Positions 59,082 through 64,000 of a stretch of DNA of 64,000 bases are shown here, piece after piece. The translations under genes were made by a program, and so were the position numbers. This DNA comes from Roseobacter denitrificans OCh 114 (lineage in GTDB: Bacteria; Pseudomonadota; Alphaproteobacteria; Rhodobacterales; Rhodobacteraceae). The stretch is from contig NC_008209.1 of the NCBI RefSeq assembly GCF_000014045.1, positions 62,001 through 126,000 of the forward strand, in the 5' to 3' direction. Positions within the stretch are counted from its first letter, which is position 1; each line of letters begins with the position of its first letter. A model generated the notes under the pieces. That model was not told the DNA's origin. It did no database searches and saw nothing but the letters and a program-made list of their open reading frames with translations.

Positions 59082-59798
59082 ATGACCGAAAGACCCGTTG
59101 TAAGCATTAGCTTTTTCCGCTTTTCGCGGATTCCTGCCCGAATTTGGGCGCTTTACATGATGGGGCGGGCGCGCCTGTCCCTGCCATCGGTTCCGGGAAT
59201 CGGTTTCTGGAAACTCTGCGGATCGGGCAGCGGTGAGGGTTTCACCCCCCTGCCCAACACCGCCGTGTTCGCAATCCTCGCCACTTGGCCGGATGAGCAA
59301 ACGGCCCGCCAGCAAATTGACACTGCCCCGATCTTTGCCAAATACCACCGCAAAGCATCGGAAAGCTGGACGATTTTCCTTGAAACCGCCTCAGTGCGCG
59401 GGGTTTGGTCCGGGGACACGCCGTTCCACCCGACGGGTCAGAAAATCACGGGTCCGCTTGCCGCCTTGACCCGCGCCACTGTCAAACCCTCCCTTGCGCT
59501 CAAGTTCTGGCGACGCGTGCCCGACATCAGCCAGATGATCGGCAGCGATGAGAACGTCGCCTTCAAGATCGGCATCGGAGAGGTGCCACTGCTGCATCAG
59601 GTCACCTTTTCGCTCTGGCCGGACGCCAATGCGATGGCCGCCTTTGCCCGTATGAACGGACCCCATGCCGCCGCCATCCGGGCAGTGCGCGACGAAGACT
59701 GGTTTGCCGAAGAACTCTACGCCCGTTTCGCCATATTGGGCGATACAGGCTCCTGGGAGGGCGCAAGCCCTCTTGAAAAATTGGAATTACATGCATGA
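59082..59798 (+). CDS. crtA: Spheroidene monooxygenase
   Basis: 238 aa from ATG 59082 (an in-frame TTG within the operator is less likely). SFFRFSRIPARIWALYMMGR and FKIGIGEVPLLHQVTFSLWP are family segments. Makes the keto carotenoid spheroidenone under oxygen. Overlaps bchI by 4 nt and starts the bchIDO unit. Confidence 0.94.
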   Translation: MTERPVVSISFFRFSRIPARIWALYMMGRARLSLPSVPGIGFWKLCGSGSGEGFTPLPNTAVFAILATWPDEQTARQQIDTAPIFAKYHRKASESWTIFLETASVRGVWSGDTPFHPTGQKITGPLAALTRATVKPSLALKFWRRVPDISQMIGSDENVAFKIGIGEVPLLHQVTFSLWPDANAMAAFARMNGPHAAAIRAVRDEDWFAEELYARFAILGDTGSWEGASPLEKLELHA

Positions 59799-60799
59799 AG
59801 ACCCCCTTCCCTTTCTCCGCCATCGTTGGTCAGCGCGAAATGAAACAGGCCATGGTGCTCACCGCCGTGGACCCCGGTATCGGCGGCGTGCTGGTCTTTG
59901 GTGACCGCGGCACCGGGAAATCCACGGCCGTGCGTGCGCTTGCGGCCCTGTTGCCGCCAATTCGCGCCGTCGAAAGCTGCCCGGTGAATTCATCAAGGGC
60001 CGCAGATTGCCCCGAATGGGCGGAGTTAGGCTCGAAAAAACTGGTTTCGCGCCCCACCCCTGTGATTGACCTGCCCCTCGGAGCCACCGAGGATCGCGTG
60101 GTCGGCGCGCTGGACATTGAACGCGCCCTGACACGCGGCGAAAAGGCCTTTGAACCCGGCCTGCTGGCGCGTGCCAATCGCGGATACCTCTATATCGACG
60201 AGGTCAACCTGCTGGAGGATCATATCGTCGATCTGCTGCTCGATGTGGCGCAATCCGGTGAAAACGTGGTCGAACGCGAGGGCCTCTCGATCCGCCACCC
60301 TGCCCGTTTTGTGCTGGTCGGTTCCGGCAACCCCGAGGAAGGCGAACTGCGCCCCCAACTGCTGGACCGCTTTGGCCTGTCCGTCGAGGTGCGCTCCCCC
60401 AATGACGTGGCTGAGCGGGTCGAAGTCATCAAGCGCCGCGACGCCTTTGAGAGCGATTTCGACGCTTTCATGGCCCATTACAGCGCCGAAGACACCAAGG
60501 TGCGCGACACGATCCTCAAGGCCCGCAAACGGCTGGCGAAAATCAAAACGCCGGACGATATTTTGCATGACTGCGCCGCCCTGTGCATCGCGCTTGGCTC
60601 CGACGGTTTGCGGGGCGAGTTGACGCTCTTGCGCACCGCGCGCGCACTTGCGGCCTATCAGGGCGATAAGGTTCTGTCCCGTGCCCATCTGCGCGATATC
60701 GCCCCCTCCGCCCTGTCACACCGCTTGCGGCGCGACCCGCTGGACGAGGCCGGATCAGGTGCGCGCGTCGCCCGCATCGTCGCCGAGGTTCTGGGGTGA
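59795..60799 (+). CDS. bchI: Magnesium chelatase AAA+ subunit I
   Basis: 334 aa. Walker A GDRGTGKST at residues 36-44, Walker B LYIDEVNLL near residue 130 and sensor GSGNPEEGELRPQLLDRFGL. With BchD drives Mg insertion into protoporphyrin by BchH. Start in crtA stop, stop in bchD start. Confidence 0.97.
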   Translation: MKTPFPFSAIVGQREMKQAMVLTAVDPGIGGVLVFGDRGTGKSTAVRALAALLPPIRAVESCPVNSSRAADCPEWAELGSKKLVSRPTPVIDLPLGATEDRVVGALDIERALTRGEKAFEPGLLARANRGYLYIDEVNLLEDHIVDLLLDVAQSGENVVEREGLSIRHPARFVLVGSGNPEEGELRPQLLDRFGLSVEVRSPNDVAERVEVIKRRDAFESDFDAFMAHYSAEDTKVRDTILKARKRLAKIKTPDDILHDCAALCIALGSDGLRGELTLLRTARALAAYQGDKVLSRAHLRDIAPSALSHRLRRDPLDEAGSGARVARIVAEVLG

Positions 60800-62454
60800 G
60801 CCATGAGTCCGACAGCTGGGATCGCGCGGCCCTTGCGCTCCGGCTTTTGACGGTTGAAAACGCGGACCTCGGTGGTGCCGTCATTCGGATGCGCGCCAGT
60901 CCGGCGCGGGATCACGTTCTTGCCGCGCTGCGCGGGCTGAAACTGCGCAAGATTCATCCCACCATCAGCGACGACCAGCTGTTTGGCGGCCTCGACCTTG
61001 CCGCAACGCTGGAAAGCTCGCACCTTGTTGAAAACACGTCATTCTTTGACGATAAAACCAATGCCCTGCTGGTGATGGCAGAGCGGTGCGGCACCGGGCT
61101 GGCCGCAAAGCTGGCACAGATCCTCGACAGGGATGCCGGCCATATGCTGATCGCGCTTGATGAAGGTGCCGAAGCGGATGAGCACGCACCCCCTGCCCTT
61201 GCCGACCGGCTTGCGCTGCACATCGAACCCGAAGGCCGTATGCCGGAGGGGTGGCAACCTGCCCCCGCAGGAACATCGGCGCTTGACCCCCGCCACGTGA
61301 CAGTGAGCGCAGGCGATATCCAAACCCTTGCCGAGATCGCGGCGGTTTTCGGCATCGACAGTTTGCGCGCGCCTTTGCTGGCGCTGCGTGTGGCGCGGGC
61401 GCATGCGGCGCTGAACGGACGCGACAAGGTGACGGACAGCGATCTCAATGTGGCTGCCGAACTGACCTATCCACACCGCGCCACGCGGCTTCCGCAAGAA
61501 CCCGACGCCGCCGAAGATCCCCCCGCCCCGCCCGAAGATTCGCCCGAGGATGACGCGGCAGGCGACAGCGATACCCTGTCCCTGCCCGAAGGCGACATGC
61601 TGGTCGAAGCCGTCAAAGCCTTGTTGCCGCCCGACCTGCTGGCGGGTCTTGCCCCTGCGGGGACATCGCGCGGGGCAAGTGGCGCGGGGGCCGGGCAAAA
61701 ACGCAAAGGCAACCGCCGGGGTCGCCCTCTGCCCTCCCGACCCGGGCGGCTTGACGGGCGCGCCCGCATTGATCTGGTGGCGACTTTGCGTGCTGCCGCC
61801 CCGTGGCAACCGCTGCGCCAACGGGCTGTCCCGACACGAACCGGCCTGCACATCCGCCCTTCGGACATCCGCCTCAAACGGTATCAGGAGCAATCGGACC
61901 GGCTGCTGATATTCACGGTTGATGCCTCCGGCTCTGCCGCCATGTCGCGCCTGAACGAAGCCAAGGGCGCTGTCGAATTGCTGCTGGCACAAGCCTATGC
62001 CGCCCGCGATCACGTGGCCCTTGTGGCCTTTCGCGGTGAGGGGGCCGAGTTGCTGTTGCCACCCACGCGATCACTGGTGCAAACAAAGCGCCGTCTGGCC
62101 AGCCTGCCCGGCGGCGGCGGCACCCCGCTGGCCGCTGGCCTGCAACAGGCCGCTCTGCTCGCGCAGCAAAGCCGCTCGAAAGGGCTGACCCCGACGGTCG
62201 TCGTTCTGACGGACGGCCGTGCCAACATCGCATTGGACGGCACGCCGGATCGCACGGCAGCACAAGCCGACTCAGAACAGATGGCTCAAATCATTCAGAC
62301 CCAGAACATCGCCGCATTGGTGATTGACATGTCCAAACGCCCGCAAGAGCCGCTCAGGGCTTTGTCCGCGCGGCTTGGCGCGCCATATCTTGCTCTGCCC
62401 CGCGCCGATGCAGAGCGGCTTACCGGGGCCGTCAACGCAGCACTGGACGCCTAG
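60796..62454 (+). CDS. bchD: Magnesium chelatase subunit D
   Basis: 552 aa, GTG start overlapping the bchI stop. A degenerate AAA+ domain (about 1-220), a Pro/Asp/Glu-rich linker (about 233-260) and a C-terminal von Willebrand A domain with the MIDAS sequence TVDASGSAAMSR. Bridges BchI hexamers and BchH. Confidence 0.96.
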   Translation: MSHESDSWDRAALALRLLTVENADLGGAVIRMRASPARDHVLAALRGLKLRKIHPTISDDQLFGGLDLAATLESSHLVENTSFFDDKTNALLVMAERCGTGLAAKLAQILDRDAGHMLIALDEGAEADEHAPPALADRLALHIEPEGRMPEGWQPAPAGTSALDPRHVTVSAGDIQTLAEIAAVFGIDSLRAPLLALRVARAHAALNGRDKVTDSDLNVAAELTYPHRATRLPQEPDAAEDPPAPPEDSPEDDAAGDSDTLSLPEGDMLVEAVKALLPPDLLAGLAPAGTSRGASGAGAGQKRKGNRRGRPLPSRPGRLDGRARIDLVATLRAAAPWQPLRQRAVPTRTGLHIRPSDIRLKRYQEQSDRLLIFTVDASGSAAMSRLNEAKGAVELLLAQAYAARDHVALVAFRGEGAELLLPPTRSLVQTKRRLASLPGGGGTPLAAGLQQAALLAQQSRSKGLTPTVVVLTDGRANIALDGTPDRTAAQADSEQMAQIIQTQNIAALVIDMSKRPQEPLRALSARLGAPYLALPRADAERLTGAVNAALDA

Positions 62455-63327
62455 ATGCGCTGGCCGCCGCCCAAAGACTGGCCGCACGCTGATCATTCAC
62501 GACAGGTTTTCTGCCATCCGCACAGATGGCATGTTCAGGAATTCGGGGCAGGGCCGACGGTTTTGCTCTTGCACGGTGCAGGCGGCAGCACCCATTCGTT
62601 TCGCGATCTCGCGACCGCATTGAGCAAAAACCACCATGTGGTGGCCATTGACCTGCCGGGACAGGGATATACGCAACTGGGTGCGCGTCACCGTTCGGGC
62701 CTCGCGTCGACAACCGAGGATATCGTGGCGTTATGTGCGCAGGAGGGTTGGCAGCCTGTGGCCATCATCGGCCACTCGGCAGGCGGGGCGCTTGCCTTGC
62801 GCCTGTCCGAACGTGTTTTTTCACCGCAGGAACAGACCCCCAGGGTCATCGGTATCAACCCTGCCTTGGACAACTTCAAAGGGCTCGCCGGGGTCCTGTT
62901 CCCCGTTCTGGCAAAACTCTTGGCCGCGGTTCCGTTCACCGCGCAGATCTTTGCATCTGCAACCAGTTCACCGGCGCGCATTGCGGCTCTCATACGCAGC
63001 ACAGGCTCTGAACTGGACGCGCAGGGGCTATCTTATTACCAACGGTTGATCAGCAACAGGAACCACGCGGATGCCACCCTGATGATGATGGCGCAATGGT
63101 CCCTTGATGATTTGCTGCGCGACTTACCGACCATTCCCGCCCAAACGCTGTTCATTGTCGGGGACAAGGACGCCACCGTACCGCCCAGCGTGTCGGACAA
63201 GGCCGCCCAAAAACTGCAAAATGCCCGCGTCATCCATCTGGAACACCTCGGCCATCTCGCCCATGAAGAAGCCCCGGAAGAGATCGCCCGGCTCATCCTC
63301 GCCTTTCTGTCCGATCATGGCGCCTGA
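62455..63327 (+). CDS. bchO: Magnesium chelatase accessory alpha/beta hydrolase
   Basis: 290 aa, starting right after bchD. Alpha/beta-hydrolase fold with LLHGAGGSTHSFRDLA, IGHSAGGALALRLS (nucleophile Ser), and HLEHLGHLAHEEAPEE with the His. BchO is linked to Mg chelation but its reaction is not defined. Stop TGA lies in a sequence resembling the left arm of the palindromic repeat. Confidence 0.93.
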   Translation: MRWPPPKDWPHADHSRQVFCHPHRWHVQEFGAGPTVLLLHGAGGSTHSFRDLATALSKNHHVVAIDLPGQGYTQLGARHRSGLASTTEDIVALCAQEGWQPVAIIGHSAGGALALRLSERVFSPQEQTPRVIGINPALDNFKGLAGVLFPVLAKLLAAVPFTAQIFASATSSPARIAALIRSTGSELDAQGLSYYQRLISNRNHADATLMMMAQWSLDDLLRDLPTIPAQTLFIVGDKDATVPPSVSDKAAQKLQNARVIHLEHLGHLAHEEAPEEIARLILAFLSDHGA

Positions 63328-63374
63328 CGAAAAACCAGACACATCATGTACCACCTCACGCGTTGATGTCCTTG
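63319..63374. repeat. Possible half copy of the palindromic gene-end repeat
   Basis: GCGCCTGACGAAAAACC then CATC and CTCACGCGTTGATG, matching the left arm of copy B, with no matching right arm. Carries the bchO TGA stop. Weaker than the other copies. Confidence 0.4.
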
Positions 63375-63482
63375 CCCCCGGGAAGCGGTGGGTGATGCCG
63401 GTGTTTGGCGTCAAGGAATATCGAAAAAGAGAGGCCGCGAACAGGTGATGCAGGATGAACTCGAAACGCTTCAGGCGCGTGG

Positions 63483-63716
63483 TCACCCCCAGCGCACGAG
63501 ACCGAGGATCGCGGAGCCACCGTAGAAGGCTTGCAGCATCAGGAAGGTCCAGCGCCGGTCGATCACCGCCCAGGCTGCAAAGAGACTGGCGGAGATCAGC
63601 AACAGTGAAAACCCAAGGATTTCGTTGCCCGTATTCGAGGCGATCAGCACGGCATAGACCATCGCAGACAAAGACCCCGTGATTTCGAAGAGAGACGTGA
63701 GTTTTCGATTGTCCAT
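63483..63716 (-). CDS. Small membrane protein, CBU_0592-like
   Basis: 77 aa with three hydrophobic segments (about 13-28, 30-50, 55-75) starting MDNRKLTSLFEITGSLSAMV. Looks like the small CBU_0592-like membrane domain. Convergent with bchO. No function known. Confidence 0.7.
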   Translation of the reverse strand: MDNRKLTSLFEITGSLSAMVYAVLIASNTGNEILGFSLLLISASLFAAWAVIDRRWTFLMLQAFYGGSAILGLVRWG

Positions 63717-63864
63717 CCGGTGGCCTGCTTTTCAATGTCGGGCGTATATTGTCGCTGAACGGTTGGGGAAGGCAACGGCTATTTGACGGGGCATGTCGGT
63801 CCCGGCTGGCGCACAAGGCGAGCGGCGTTTTCCGCTGGAAGCCTGCTTCGTGCGGGGTCTGCCA

Positions 63865-63897
63865 AAACAAAAACGCCGCCCCGCGATAGGACGGCGT
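63865..63897 (-). terminator. Rho-independent terminator after a cytochrome c gene
   Basis: On the minus strand ACGCCGTCC-TATCGC-GGGGCGGCGT followed by TTTTGTTTT, 23 nt after the stop of the cytochrome gene. Confidence 0.85.
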
Positions 63898-63919
63898 CTT
63901 CGGTTCAGTTTGTCGGCTA

Positions 63920-64000
63920 TCAGCTTGAGCTGCCGGACACCGATGCGAGGTAGGCCGCGATGTCTTCGCCGCCGCTTCTCAGCTTATATGCCATTTTGGA
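63920..64000 (-). CDS. Class I cytochrome c, C-terminal end
   Basis: Last 26 codons only; the rest is beyond the right edge. SKMAYKLRSGGEDIAAYLAS matches the C-terminus of small class I cytochromes c, with Met in SKMAY as the expected heme ligand. Position next to bchIDO suggests an electron carrier to the PufC/reaction centre, such as a c2- or c551-type cytochrome, which is inference. Confidence 0.8.
   Translation of the reverse strand, partial: SKMAYKLRSGGEDIAAYLASVSGSSS

Noticed and set aside
63124..63870. 248-codon minus-strand frame across the bchO 3' end
   Set aside because: Overlaps bchO and the small membrane gene, and has no recognisable domain.

Overview
The window reads as a chromosome-like segment of a marine alphaproteobacterium of the Roseobacter group (Rhodobacteraceae) that is an aerobic anoxygenic phototroph. 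The case rests on a dense photosynthesis gene cluster (about 39.0-64.0 kb) with a type-II reaction centre, a tetraheme PufC, LH1 but no LH2 genes, the spheroidene/spheroidenone carotenoid set (crtA, B, C, D, E, F, I) and the gene order crtA-crtI-crtB-tspO-crtC-crtD-crtE-crtF-bchC-bchX-bchY-bchZ-pufQBALMC. The LH1 alpha sequence looks very Roseobacter-like, but the species call is inference.

Left part (1-11.8 kb): glutamate synthase genes gltD and gltB (gltB cut by the window edge) with two GFA-family zinc proteins between them, uppP, an NDUFA9-like reductase, tRNA-Leu(CAG), an arylsulfatase pseudogene, a tandem-DUF302 secreted protein, a large MscS-type channel, and two stretches with no intact gene. 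Middle (11.8-39 kb): a dld-lutABC lactate oxidation operon, a split PqiA plus PqiB/PqiC lipid-transport operon, an aminotransferase divergent from an AHL-lactonase-like hydrolase, a GltB-like FMN protein, the complete general stress response core (histidine kinase, EcfG, NepR, PhyR) with a candidate EcfG promoter, BrkB, a class-V aminotransferase, an M20 deacylase, panBC, an outer-membrane barrel, an HDAC-like protein, and a GNAT-SDR-cupin-P1 peptidase run.

Right part (39-64 kb): dxs supplies isoprenoid precursor just downstream of the puf operon. The bchCXYZ-pufQBALMC superoperon makes bacteriochlorophyllide reductases, LH1 and the reaction centre. crtE/crtF and crtD/crtC diverge, as do crtI/crtB and crtA-bchI-bchD-bchO. 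Six perfect TGT-N12-ACA palindromes (two in each of three promoter regions) mark PpsR/CrtJ-type oxygen and light repression. Intercistronic hairpins lie where differential puf mRNA stability is expected. A cytochrome c gene is cut by the right edge.

The less ordinary features are a roughly 100-bp palindromic repeat that recurs at gene ends and supplies stop codons to flanking genes, a 55-codon ORF translationally coupled between bchX and bchY, a string of stem-loops between pufC and dxs, and a hairpin upstream of a TTG-initiated outer-membrane protein inside the carotenoid cluster.
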